Notes under the pieces: model-generated | Database searches by the model: none | What the model was told of the DNA's origin: nothing | Seen by the model: only the letters and a program-made list of their open reading frames with translations | Part shown: positions 22,572 to 28,890 of the stretch, one piece after another | Position numbering within the stretch: the stretch's first letter is position 1 | How the letters are laid out: each line of letters starts with the position of its first letter | Assembly: GCA_964573885.1 (NCBI GenBank) | Contig: CAZNLL010000035.1 | Span: 1-28,890 of the forward strand | Origin: CAZNLL01 sp964573885 | GTDB taxonomy: Bacteria; Desulfobacterota; DSM-4660; Desulfatiglandales; Desulfatiglandaceae | Direction of reading: 5' to 3' | Length of the DNA: 28,890 bases | Translations under genes and position numbers: made by a program

Positions 22572-23903
22572 ATGCAAGAAGCCGTCACACCCATAACCCC
22601 CCAGAGACTACCTGAGGATGTCAAGCAATACCTGGATAAATTTGATCTCAATCTCTGCCTCACCTGCGGGACCTGCACCAACGGCTGTCCCATCACGGGC
22701 ACCCCGGGCATGGAGGGGTGGGATATCAGAAAGGCCCTCCGCATGCTCTCCCTGGGGCTTCTCGACGAAGTGGTCAATTCCAAGTTCCCCTGGCTGTGCA
22801 CAGGCTGCGGCCGGTGCGCCCATGCCTGCCCCATGGGCATTGATATCCCCTATATCATGCTCCATATGAAACATCTCCGGCCCAGGGAAGAGGTCCCCGG
22901 TATCCTCCATAAGGGCGCCAAGAACAATTTTGACACCGGCAACAACATGGCCATTCCCCAGACGGACTACTTCTTTCTCCTGGCCGACCTGGGAAAGGAG
23001 CTGGCCGAGGAGGAATGCCCCGGGTTTTACGTGCCCATCGACAAAGAAGGGGCCGATATCCTCCACTTTCCCAATTCCAAGGAGGTCTTTGCAGACAACG
23101 ATGACATGAAGTGGTGGTGGAAGATCTCTTATGCGGCCCGGGAGAACTGGACCGTGCCCTCGGAAAACTGGGAGTCGGTGGACTGGGGCCTGTTCACCGG
23201 CAACTATGACTACATGAAGGCCTTCGCCCAAAACAAGATCAATCACATGAAGAATCTCGACCTCAAGAGGATGCTTATGCCCGACTGTGGCGGGGCCTCT
23301 CTTGGATGCCGCATAGGCATGGAGTGGTGTGTGGAAGAAAACCCGGAAAATGAGATCAATTTTATCTATCTCTATGAATACCTTATCGAATTAATCAAGG
23401 AAGGCCGGATCAAGCTGGACAAGAGCGTCAATGCGGGCAAGGTCTTCACCTACCATGACTCGTGCAAACACGGCCGGGAGCTTGAACGCCACTTCGGCAG
23501 GGGCTATTATGACGAGCCCCGGTGGATCATCCAGCAGTGCGTGGATGAATTTGTCGACATGCATCCCAATCAAGCCAACGCCTTTTGCTGCGGCGCCGGA
23601 GGCGGCATGTGGCCGGGGCCCTATGAAGACGAGGCCGCATGGCAGGGCCGCATGAAATACGAAGGCATCAAGAACGCGGGAGCGGATGTGGTCATCGTCA
23701 GTTGCTCCAACTGCCATGATCAGCTCATGAAACGGGTCCCCAAGTACTATAAGGACTACAAGTACGAGGTCAAATACATCTGGGAACTGGTGGCGGACAG
23801 CCTGGTCATTGAGCCCTGGAGCGAAGAGGAAGTCAAGAAGGCCGAGGAAGAGGCCGCTGCCCAGTGGGAAAAACTGGGCGTTGACCTGGACGAGGAATGG
23901 TAG
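22572..23903 (+). CDS. HdrD-like (CCG-domain) Fe-S oxidoreductase
   Basis: 443-residue soluble iron-sulfur protein. Residues 29-39 and 76-86 are two [4Fe-4S] motifs (C29 C32 C35 C39; C76 C79 C82 C86) in an HdrC-like arrangement. The rest has two CCG-type halves. The first is degenerate (PDCGGASLGCRIGMEWC). The second has YHDSCKHG, AFCCGAGGG and VSCSNCHDQ, which could hold a noncubane or [4Fe-4S] cluster. The C-terminus is acidic. No membrane segment is present, so it differs from the membrane DUF224 quinone-linked type. The next gene is an acyl-CoA dehydrogenase, so it may carry electrons from ETF or the dehydrogenase. A terminator between the two genes argues against a single fixed operon. 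Confidence 0.82.
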   Translation: MQEAVTPITPQRLPEDVKQYLDKFDLNLCLTCGTCTNGCPITGTPGMEGWDIRKALRMLSLGLLDEVVNSKFPWLCTGCGRCAHACPMGIDIPYIMLHMKHLRPREEVPGILHKGAKNNFDTGNNMAIPQTDYFFLLADLGKELAEEECPGFYVPIDKEGADILHFPNSKEVFADNDDMKWWWKISYAARENWTVPSENWESVDWGLFTGNYDYMKAFAQNKINHMKNLDLKRMLMPDCGGASLGCRIGMEWCVEENPENEINFIYLYEYLIELIKEGRIKLDKSVNAGKVFTYHDSCKHGRELERHFGRGYYDEPRWIIQQCVDEFVDMHPNQANAFCCGAGGGMWPGPYEDEAAWQGRMKYEGIKNAGADVVIVSCSNCHDQLMKRVPKYYKDYKYEVKYIWELVADSLVIEPWSEEEVKKAEEEAAAQWEKLGVDLDEEW

Positions 23904-23943
23904 GCTGATTGCGACCTAACGCGCTTGGTCATTAAGAAAAATG

Positions 23944-23983
23944 AAGGGGGTGGGTGTTCCATGCGGGGCCCCACCCCCTTTTT
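23944..23983 (+). terminator. Intrinsic terminator after the HdrD-like gene
   Basis: AAGGGGGTGGG (23944-23954) pairs perfectly over 11 bases with CCCACCCCCTT (23970-23980), with a 15-base loop, and TTTTT follows (23979-23983). It lies 40 bases downstream of the stop at 23903. Confidence 0.85.
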
Positions 23984-23993
23984 GCTTCCGGCC

Positions 23994-24060
23994 CCCGATG
24001 CCGTAAACCCTCAGTGGCCGCCCGGCCAGGGCGACCCCGGGTTTGTTCGGAGGCATCGGG
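23994..24060 (+). other. Nested-helix structured leader before the acyl-CoA dehydrogenase gene
   Basis: Three nested complementary pairs share one axis: CCCGATGCC (23994-24002) with GGCATCGGG (24052-24060); AAACCC (24005-24010) with GGGTTT (24039-24044); and an apical TGGCCG-CC-CGGCCA within 24014-24030. That is 21 paired bases in 67. It sits 30 bases before the ATG and downstream of a terminator. It could be a cis-regulatory RNA, or an operator, since a weak promoter match (TTGTTC at 24043-24048, TATCAT at 24065-24070) overlaps it. I do not recognise it as a known riboswitch class. Confidence 0.5.
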
Positions 24061-24090
24061 TTCTTATCATTATTTGAAGGAGGATGACCC

Positions 24091-25254
24091 ATGGATTTTG
24101 TGTTGAGTGAAGAATTACAAATGCTTCGTGACATGGCCCGGGACTTTGCCAAAGAGAAAATCGCCCCTTACGCGGATGAATGGGACGAAAATCATTATCT
24201 CCCCTATGAAGAGGCCATCAAGCCCATGGCGGAGCTGGGGTTCTTCGGCACCGTGATTCCCGAGGAATACGGGGGCAACGGGATGGGATGGCTGGCGGCC
24301 ATGATCCTTACCGAGGAAATCGCCCGGGCCTCCAGTTCCCTGCGGGTCCAGATCAACATGCAGACCCTTGGTTGCGCCTTTACCATTTACCGGTACGGCT
24401 CCGAGGAGATCAAACAGAAATACATCCCCAAGCTGGTGAGCGCCGAGTACATGGGCTGTTTCGGCATCACCGAGCCCAATGCCGGCTCCGACGTGATGGC
24501 CATGAAATCAACCGCCGCAGACAAGGGGGATCACTGGCTTTTGAATGGATCCAAGACATGGATTTCCAATGCCTCCGCCGCCGATGCCATGATCCTTTAC
24601 GCTTACACGGACAGGGAGGCCCGGGGCAAAGGACTCTCCGCCTTTGTCATCGAACCCAAGAACTTCAACAACATCACCACCACGGACCTGGACAAGTTGG
24701 GCACCCACTCCATCCCCACCGGGGAAATCTATCTGGAAGACACCCGGGTCCCCAAGGAAAATATCCTGGGAAAGCCCGGGGACGGGGCCAAGATCTTGTT
24801 CGGCTCTTTGAACCAGACGCGCCTGTCGGCGGCCGCCGGCGGAGTCGGTCTGGCCCAGGCCTGCCTCGACGTGGTCACCGACTACTGCCAGGAAAGGCAG
24901 CAGTTCGGCCAGTCCATCGGCCAGTTTCAGATGAATCAGGATATCATCGCCCAGGTCGCCGCCGAGGTGGAAGCGACCCGGTTGCTGGTTTACAAGGCGG
25001 CCTGGCAGAAGGACCAGGGCAACCTGGGCAACACCCTGGAAGTGGCCCACGCCAAGTATCTCTCCGGAGAGGTGGCTGAAAAGGCGAGCCGCATGGCCAT
25101 GCGGATCCTGGGGGCCTACGGCTATTCCACCGAGTATCCCGTGGCCCGATACTATCGGGACGCCCCCCCTTACTACATGGTTGAAGGGTCGGCCAATATC
25201 TGCAAGTGGATCATCGCCCTGGATCAGCTGGGGATCAGGAAGGCCAATCGTTAG
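24091..25254 (+). CDS. acd: Glutaryl-CoA dehydrogenase-like acyl-CoA dehydrogenase, probably non-decarboxylating
   Basis: 387-residue FAD enzyme of the acyl-CoA dehydrogenase family, full length. N-terminal helical domain 1-115; FAD/substrate middle domain with CFGITEPNAGSD and GSKTWISN; C-terminal helices with RQQFGQSIGQFQ and the catalytic base Glu365 in MVEGSANIC. Arg85 (SSLRVQ) matches the Arg that binds the distal carboxylate in glutaryl-CoA dehydrogenases. The sequence strongly recalls the Desulfococcus multivorans enzyme, which oxidises glutaryl-CoA to glutaconyl-CoA without decarboxylation. The residue before the base is Val364, where decarboxylating enzymes have Tyr. Electrons would go to ETF. 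AAGGAGG sits seven bases before the ATG. A substrate other than glutaryl-CoA cannot be excluded. Confidence 0.8.
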   Translation: MDFVLSEELQMLRDMARDFAKEKIAPYADEWDENHYLPYEEAIKPMAELGFFGTVIPEEYGGNGMGWLAAMILTEEIARASSSLRVQINMQTLGCAFTIYRYGSEEIKQKYIPKLVSAEYMGCFGITEPNAGSDVMAMKSTAADKGDHWLLNGSKTWISNASAADAMILYAYTDREARGKGLSAFVIEPKNFNNITTTDLDKLGTHSIPTGEIYLEDTRVPKENILGKPGDGAKILFGSLNQTRLSAAAGGVGLAQACLDVVTDYCQERQQFGQSIGQFQMNQDIIAQVAAEVEATRLLVYKAAWQKDQGNLGNTLEVAHAKYLSGEVAEKASRMAMRILGAYGYSTEYPVARYYRDAPPYYMVEGSANICKWIIALDQLGIRKANR

Positions 25255-26194
25255 GCCCTGGGCCCCGGGAGACCCCCAGGTCTCGGGGGCCCGGTATGGA
25301 GAAAAAGCGGGCTGCATTCCGGCCCAGGATCAGGGCAAGGGCCTCCTCCCGCAACCCCAGCCCCAAAAACCGCTTGAGCTCCCGGTCCCATGCATAGGGA
25401 ATGTTGGGAAAGTCCGATCCGTACATGATACGATCCGCCCTCATCGCCGCCAGCGGAGGGGGTCGGCACCCCGGCAGGTAGTCCGCCAGGGCCATGGTCG
25501 TATCCAGCCAGAGATTGTCGTAGACCTCTATCATCCTCTGATAGGCCTCGAACTCATCAAGGCCCAGATGGGGTACGCATACCCTCAGTCCTGGATGGGC
25601 CCTCAGGACCAGTTCCAGCCTGCCCGCACTGCATAACTCATGGGCATCACACGGGGAGGCCGGGCTCTTGGGTTCCCGGCCTACGTGCATCACCATGGGC
25701 TTGTTACGCTCCTCACACACCCGGTAGATCTCCTCCATGGCCGGACTCAACATATCAAAACACTGCACATGGGCATGGAGCTTTACCCCGGCCAGGCCCA
25801 GGTCAAAGGCCTCTCGCAGGATCCGTCCCGCCCCCTCCTCCCCGGGAAAGACCGTGGCCAGTCCGGTGACCCTGGGCTGGGAAGCGCAGAAATCCGCCAG
25901 GAAGGTGTTGAGCTCCCCGGCCATCCCGGGCTTATGGGCGTAGTGGAGGGCCACCAGGTGGGTGATCCCCCTGGAAAGCAAAAAGGTGACCAGCTCAGGG
26001 GTATCCATTTGATACCGCACCGGCCACCCGTACCGGCCGAACCATTCCCATATGGAACGAAACAGGGGCCCTGGAAAGAGGTGAACATGGGCGTCAATCA
26101 CCGCCGGCAGCCCCGGGGGGACCGATTGCCCCTCCAGATCATTGAGGGCGGGCAAGGGTGAAGTGAGAAGCCCCTTTTCTGGTTCCCTTTTCAT
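25235..26194 (-). CDS. Amidohydrolase-2 family metal-dependent hydrolase/decarboxylase
   Basis: About 319 residues of the amidohydrolase-related (TIM-barrel) family. Motifs: IDAHVHLF near residue 32 (HxH metal pair), GVKLHAHVQ, MVMHVGRE, VCVPHLGLDE and MYGSDFPNIPY (the conserved metal-site Asp). This group includes decarboxylases and lactone or ring hydrolases acting on aromatic and dicarboxylic acids; the substrate is not evident. ATG 26194 is chosen over ATG 26230 because GAGGAAGGG precedes it. It converges with the glutaryl-CoA dehydrogenase gene and the two 3' ends overlap by 20 bases. A long GC hairpin lies inside this gene's last codons. Confidence 0.8.
   Translation of the reverse strand: MKREPEKGLLTSPLPALNDLEGQSVPPGLPAVIDAHVHLFPGPLFRSIWEWFGRYGWPVRYQMDTPELVTFLLSRGITHLVALHYAHKPGMAGELNTFLADFCASQPRVTGLATVFPGEEGAGRILREAFDLGLAGVKLHAHVQCFDMLSPAMEEIYRVCEERNKPMVMHVGREPKSPASPCDAHELCSAGRLELVLRAHPGLRVCVPHLGLDEFEAYQRMIEVYDNLWLDTTMALADYLPGCRPPPLAAMRADRIMYGSDFPNIPYAWDRELKRFLGLGLREEALALILGRNAARFFSIPGPRDLGVSRGPGPNDWPS
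25260..25292. other. Strong hairpin at the convergent gene ends
   Basis: GGGCCCC (25260-25266) with GGGGCCC (25286-25292), and GAGACC (25269-25274) with GGTCTC (25279-25284), give 13 pairs around a four-base loop. It lies six bases after the acyl-CoA dehydrogenase stop and inside the amidohydrolase 3' coding end. No T-run is present on either strand. It may protect mRNA ends or limit read-through in both directions. Confidence 0.5.
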
Positions 26195-26375
26195 AGATTT
26201 TCCCTTCCTCTCTTCTGTGGGATTTTTCATAAGCTTTTTACCGCAACCTCTCCTGTCACCACAAGCCCTGTCTTGATTGCCCCGGCCCGGGCTTTCAAAA
26301 ACTTCCGAATCATGCTAAAGTTCCCTGAATTTCCCAGATCCATCAATCCTTTCTCTTTAAATATGGGGGTGGCCC

Positions 26376-26972
26376 ATGGCCGACATTCTTGCTGTTTACG
26401 GCAGCCCTCGCCGTCAGGGAAACACGGCCCTGTTGCTCCAAAAGGCGGTGCAGGGCGCCCGGGAACAGGGCTCCCACGTGGAAGAGGTGGTGCTCCGTAA
26501 TCTCAAGATATCTCCCTGTCTGGAAATTTACGGATGCAAAAACACGGGCCGGTGCGTGATCCAGGATGACTTTCAGGCCCTCTACGACCAGGTCCTGGAG
26601 TGTAAAGGCCTTATGCTGGCCTCTCCCATATTTTTTTACACTGTCAGTGCCCATACCAAGGCCTTCATGGACCGGTGCCAGTCCCTGTGGGTGAGACGAT
26701 ACTGGATAGAAAAGGCCCCCTTTGGCAAAGGTCCTTTCCGGGGCAAGGGGCTCTTCATATCTGTGGGTGCCACCAAGGGCAAAAGGCTCTTTGAGGGGAC
26801 CCTGCTCACGGTCCGCTATTTCTTTGATGCCTTGGGGATGGAACTTTGGCGCTCTCTCCTCTATCGCGGGTTGGATGAGCAGGGGGCGGTCCTCCAGCAC
26901 CCCGGGTATCTGGAGGAGGCCTTCTCAACGGGGCGGGAACTGGCCAAGGCCCTTCCCACACTTAACGGGTAA
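26376..26972 (+). CDS. NADPH-dependent FMN reductase/iron-sulfur-flavoprotein-like protein
   Basis: 198-residue flavodoxin-fold protein. The FMN phosphate loop is YGSPRRQGNT (8-17), followed by the flavin-ring contact LASPIFFYTVSAHTKAFMDR (from 81). A Cys region ISPCLEIYGCKNTGRC (C48, C54, C60) resembles the cluster segment of Methanosarcina-type iron-sulfur flavoproteins, but only three closely spaced Cys are present. An Fe-S cluster is therefore uncertain; C76 could be a fourth ligand. Likely a soluble NAD(P)H:flavin or electron-transfer reductase in oxidative or redox defence. It is divergent from the amidohydrolase gene and 49 bases ahead of the Yip1 gene. Confidence 0.8.
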   Translation: MADILAVYGSPRRQGNTALLLQKAVQGAREQGSHVEEVVLRNLKISPCLEIYGCKNTGRCVIQDDFQALYDQVLECKGLMLASPIFFYTVSAHTKAFMDRCQSLWVRRYWIEKAPFGKGPFRGKGLFISVGATKGKRLFEGTLLTVRYFFDALGMELWRSLLYRGLDEQGAVLQHPGYLEEAFSTGRELAKALPTLNG

Positions 26973-27021
26973 TTATGGACCGTGAGCCCTTAAAGGGCCT
27001 CAACCATTTCAGGAGGAACGG

Positions 27022-27555
27022 ATGGCGAGCTATATCAACCGGATCGTCGGGGCGGCTCGGCTTGACGCCCACACCTATGAGGAGGTGGAGGCGGATACCC
27101 GGGCCATGTCCCAGGCCATGGGTGTGGTGGTCCTCTCCAGCGTGGCTGCCGGCGTGGGGACCATCGCCAAGGGAGGAATGGCCGGCATCCTCTTGGGGGT
27201 GCTGACGGCCTTACTGGGATGGTATGTCTGGGCCGTGGTGACCTACTTCATCGGCACCAGGGTATTCCCGGAGGCTCGGACCCAGACCAATCTGGGAGAA
27301 CTCCTCCGAACCATCGGCTTCTCCAGTTCCCCTGGTCTTATCCGCGTACTGGGGCTCATCCCGGGTTTGGCCGGGCCCGTTTTTCTCATTGCCGCCATCT
27401 GGATGCTGGTGGCCATGGTGGTCGCCGTGAGGCAGGCCCTGGACTACACGAGCACCCTCAGGGCCCTGGGGGTATGTGTCATCGGGTGGGTCATCCAGGG
27501 CCTGATCTTTACGCTTCTCTTTTCCCTCTTCGGGAACTTGTTAAAACCCGCCTAA
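27022..27555 (+). CDS. Yip1-family membrane protein
   Basis: 177 residues with about five hydrophobic helices and the pattern of bacterial Yip1-domain proteins: an N-terminal amphipathic stretch (YINRIVGAARLDAHTYEEV), then helices around 33-50, 54-78, 106-140 and 147-172. The family function is unknown. AGGAGG is eight bases ahead of the ATG. The stop overlaps the stop of the minus-strand Cys-rich gene, so the two converge with no spacer or terminator. Confidence 0.78.
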   Translation: MASYINRIVGAARLDAHTYEEVEADTRAMSQAMGVVVLSSVAAGVGTIAKGGMAGILLGVLTALLGWYVWAVVTYFIGTRVFPEARTQTNLGELLRTIGFSSSPGLIRVLGLIPGLAGPVFLIAAIWMLVAMVVAVRQALDYTSTLRALGVCVIGWVIQGLIFTLLFSLFGNLLKPA

Positions 27556-27734
27556 CCCTTTTTTACCAGGTCGTTGCCGCAGCAGCTGAAGGTGCAGGGA
27601 TCCGCAGTGCCGTGACAGGCGCATTCTTCAGCAGGCTTTCCCACGTCCTTGCACTCCTTGACCACCTGGAGTTCCAGACCGCACTCCTCACACGCCCAGA
27701 TTTCGCCTCTTTTCATCTCGTGACAATTTGCCAT
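27552..27734 (-). CDS. Cysteine-rich 60-residue protein, function unknown
   Basis: 60 residues with nine Cys (4, 15, 18, 28, 38, 40, 47, 51, 52). The N-terminal WACEECGLEL is a CXXCG knuckle like those in desulforedoxin or zinc ribbons. The C-terminal half CAC(x)6C(x)3CC is denser than in those families. The ATG at 27734 is preceded by GGAGGAAGAG. It probably binds Zn or Fe. It is 25 bases downstream of the VOC gene on the same strand, suggesting co-transcription. I recall similar short proteins in Desulfobacterota genomes but no assigned role. Confidence 0.75.
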   Translation of the reverse strand: MANCHEMKRGEIWACEECGLELQVVKECKDVGKPAEECACHGTADPCTFSCCGNDLVKKG

Positions 27735-27759
27735 AATCTCTTCCTCCTCCATTAGGGGG

Positions 27760-28152
27760 TCACGGCTTTTCCCGGCCCTTAATTTCAAAAAGGTTCCCGT
27801 CGAAATCCTTGACAAACACCAGAAAACCGTCCCCTCTCGGTATCCGGCGGACCTCAAGACCGGCGTCCCTACACGCCTCCATGAAGGCCTCCCGGTCATC
27901 GACCTTCAGGCACAGATGGGAAAACCCGCCGGGCCGGATCTCCACCTCTCCATGGGGGACAAAGACCTCCACGGCCAGGTCCTGGTTTTTGTAAAGGGTG
28001 ATATCGCAGGCGAAGGGCTGATCAAAGATCTTTTTCGCCATTTCCCGGTCAAGGGTCTGGGACTTGGCCTTTCGAAGGCCCAGGATCCCCTGATAGAAGG
28101 TCTCCGCCTTTTTCTGGGAACCGCACACAAGGGCAGCATGTTCAAGCCGCAT
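27760..28152 (-). CDS. VOC (glyoxalase/dioxygenase) superfamily protein
   Basis: 130 residues, one VOC unit of two beta-alpha-beta-beta-beta modules. Candidate metal ligands are H5 (LEHAAL), E62 (VEVF), H79 (FSHLCLKV) and E123 (LFEIKG), the standard four positions. The ending VKDFDGNLFEI is typical of glyoxalase/bleomycin-resistance proteins. ATG 28152 is preferred because GGGGGAGGGAG precedes it. An upstream start at 28206 would add a non-family tail. Possible roles are lyase, epimerase or isomerase (for example methylmalonyl-CoA epimerase-like); the substrate is not evident. Confidence 0.82.
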   Translation of the reverse strand: MRLEHAALVCGSQKKAETFYQGILGLRKAKSQTLDREMAKKIFDQPFACDITLYKNQDLAVEVFVPHGEVEIRPGGFSHLCLKVDDREAFMEACRDAGLEVRRIPRGDGFLVFVKDFDGNLFEIKGREKP

Positions 28153-28230
28153 ATATTCTCCCTCCCCCAAGATCTGCTTCCGTCCAAGTCCCCAAAATAG
28201 TATCAAAGCCCCGGAGCCAGATCAATGGAA

Positions 28231-28737
28231 TTACACATGAATCTTTACCCCCGCCTTAGAAAGCCACCGCACCAGGGCCAGTTCCAGCTCCGACCCCCTC
28301 AAGAGCTCCTGCCCGGCCACTCGGACGAACCGCCCTGTCCCGGATGGTCCCAGGAGGGCCTTGAGGTGGGGACAGAGATAGTTTATGCAAAAGCTGTAGC
28401 GGGCCAAGAGCTTACATCCCTTTTCTCCCAAAAAGAAACAGCCGGCGGCGATCTCCCGTCGGGCGGGCATGTCACAGCCCATGAGAAGATTCATCAAGAG
28501 AAGCACAGGGTCGTACCAGGTTTCCACATCCTGAAAACAGCATCCCCCCGGGGTTTTGAGGGCACACCGGGTGCAGGCCGCCACCATGCCTGACGTCGCC
28601 ATGATCTTTCGCGTCCGGCCGATGGCCCTTCTATACCGCTCCACGAGGCACGAAAGTTCCTTGTCCGATCCTATGGCCCGGCCCCAGGAGGCGTAAATCC
28701 CCCGGGCCCTGTCCACTTGCTCCCTGATTCCCCTCAT
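28231..28737 (-). CDS. Cysteine-rich protein with YkgJ-like metal-binding pattern
   Basis: 168 residues. Cys at 55, 58, 66 and 67 (CTRCALKTPGGCCF), 100, 108, 117 and 122 form a pattern like the YkgJ/CxxCxxxCC family thought to bind an Fe-S cluster or zinc. The N-terminal 45 residues are a basic helix and the C-terminal 40 look helical. GAGG lies six bases before the ATG at 28737. It is 79 bases upstream of the VOC gene on the same strand, so the three minus-strand genes may form one unit. Function unknown. Confidence 0.7.
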   Translation of the reverse strand: MRGIREQVDRARGIYASWGRAIGSDKELSCLVERYRRAIGRTRKIMATSGMVAACTRCALKTPGGCCFQDVETWYDPVLLLMNLLMGCDMPARREIAAGCFFLGEKGCKLLARYSFCINYLCPHLKALLGPSGTGRFVRVAGQELLRGSELELALVRWLSKAGVKIHV

Positions 28738-28789
28738 GCCCGCCTCTTATTCCCCGCTGCCCATGTCATCCCCTTACAGAAAATCATGA

Positions 28790-28809
28790 TCCCGTGCCAC
28801 GGGTTTTTT
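28790..28809 (+). terminator. Short terminator-like hairpin near the right edge
   Basis: CCCGTG-C-CACGGG (28791-28803) is followed by TTTTTT (28804-28809). No plus-strand gene in the window ends here, so it may serve an antisense transcript or be fortuitous. The remaining bases 28738-28890 show no coding frame I would support. Confidence 0.35.
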
Positions 28810-28890
28810 CGCCTGAGTCCCCTTCTCTATAAAACACACCCTTCCTCTGCCAGGCCTTTTACATCTCCTCAATCCCCCTTGCGGCCCCTT

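Noticed and set aside
23916..24152. Minus-strand frame across the terminator and leader before acd
   Set aside because: It is explained by the GC-rich hairpins, overlaps the acd start and shows no protein features.
2263..26997. Recurring CCCTTTAAAGGG-like short palindromes at 2266-2280, 19155-19166 and 26985-26997
   Set aside because: They are short, differ from one another and are likely by chance at gene ends, so not enough for a regulon operator or repeat family.

Overview
The window looks like chromosome of an anaerobic, high-GC Desulfobacterota bacterium, either a sulfate reducer or a syntrophic degrader of aromatic compounds. Four things suggest this: an Rnf operon headed by a class III type multiheme cytochrome c, soluble HdrD-like iron-sulfur proteins, a glutaryl-CoA dehydrogenase of the Desulfococcus/Syntrophus type, and Mbh-type subunits of an Mrp antiporter. 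The taxonomic call is inference from gene content. I see no rRNA, tRNA, transposon, phage gene or CRISPR array.

Layout. (1) Positions 1-4005, minus strand: a receiver-only response regulator and a PAS histidine kinase, followed by mnhE, mnhF, mnhG, an MbhD-like gene and an MbhE-MnhB fusion that runs off the left edge. (2) 4006-4336: a divergent regulatory region with facing TTGACA promoters and a terminator-like hairpin in the plus-strand leader. (3) 4337-22353, plus strand: an 18-kb redox block. It starts with an H-cluster-like Fe-S protein, a DRTGG protein and a small HATPase. Next come an octaheme cytochrome and rnfC-D-G-E-A-B, with RnfB fused to a GltD-like module. Then come a formate-dehydrogenase/NuoG-like protein fused to NuoE, a second DRTGG protein, a PHP protein, a second HATPase, a thioredoxin-fold Fe-S protein and a NuoF-GltD fusion. 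(4) 22572-25254, plus strand: an HdrD-like Fe-S protein and a glutaryl-CoA dehydrogenase. (5) 25235-28737: mixed single genes (amidohydrolase, flavoprotein, Yip1-family membrane protein, cysteine-rich 60-residue protein, VOC protein, another cysteine-rich protein).

How it may work together. The Rnf operon keeps its membrane core (RnfA, RnfE, RnfG) and its iron-sulfur wiring. However, RnfC lacks the glycine-rich FMN/NADH loop, RnfD lacks the usual Thr that carries covalent FMN, and the GltD part of RnfB lacks its second nucleotide motif. With an octaheme cytochrome as first gene, this fits a ferredoxin:cytochrome c Rnf better than a ferredoxin:NAD Rnf. NAD and NADP chemistry would then fall to the neighbouring NuoEF/GltD complex. 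Its NuoF and GltD sites look intact, while its FDH-like subunit has lost the Sec/Cys-His active site. That combination resembles an electron-bifurcating transhydrogenase of the Sporomusa Stn type. The DRTGG, HATPase, PHP and H-cluster-like proteins resemble the accessory set found beside HydABC hydrogenases in Clostridia and Thermotoga, and may sense redox state or H2. The antiporter and a predicted non-decarboxylating glutaryl-CoA dehydrogenase fit a sodium-based energy economy. All functional coupling here is inference from sequence and gene order.
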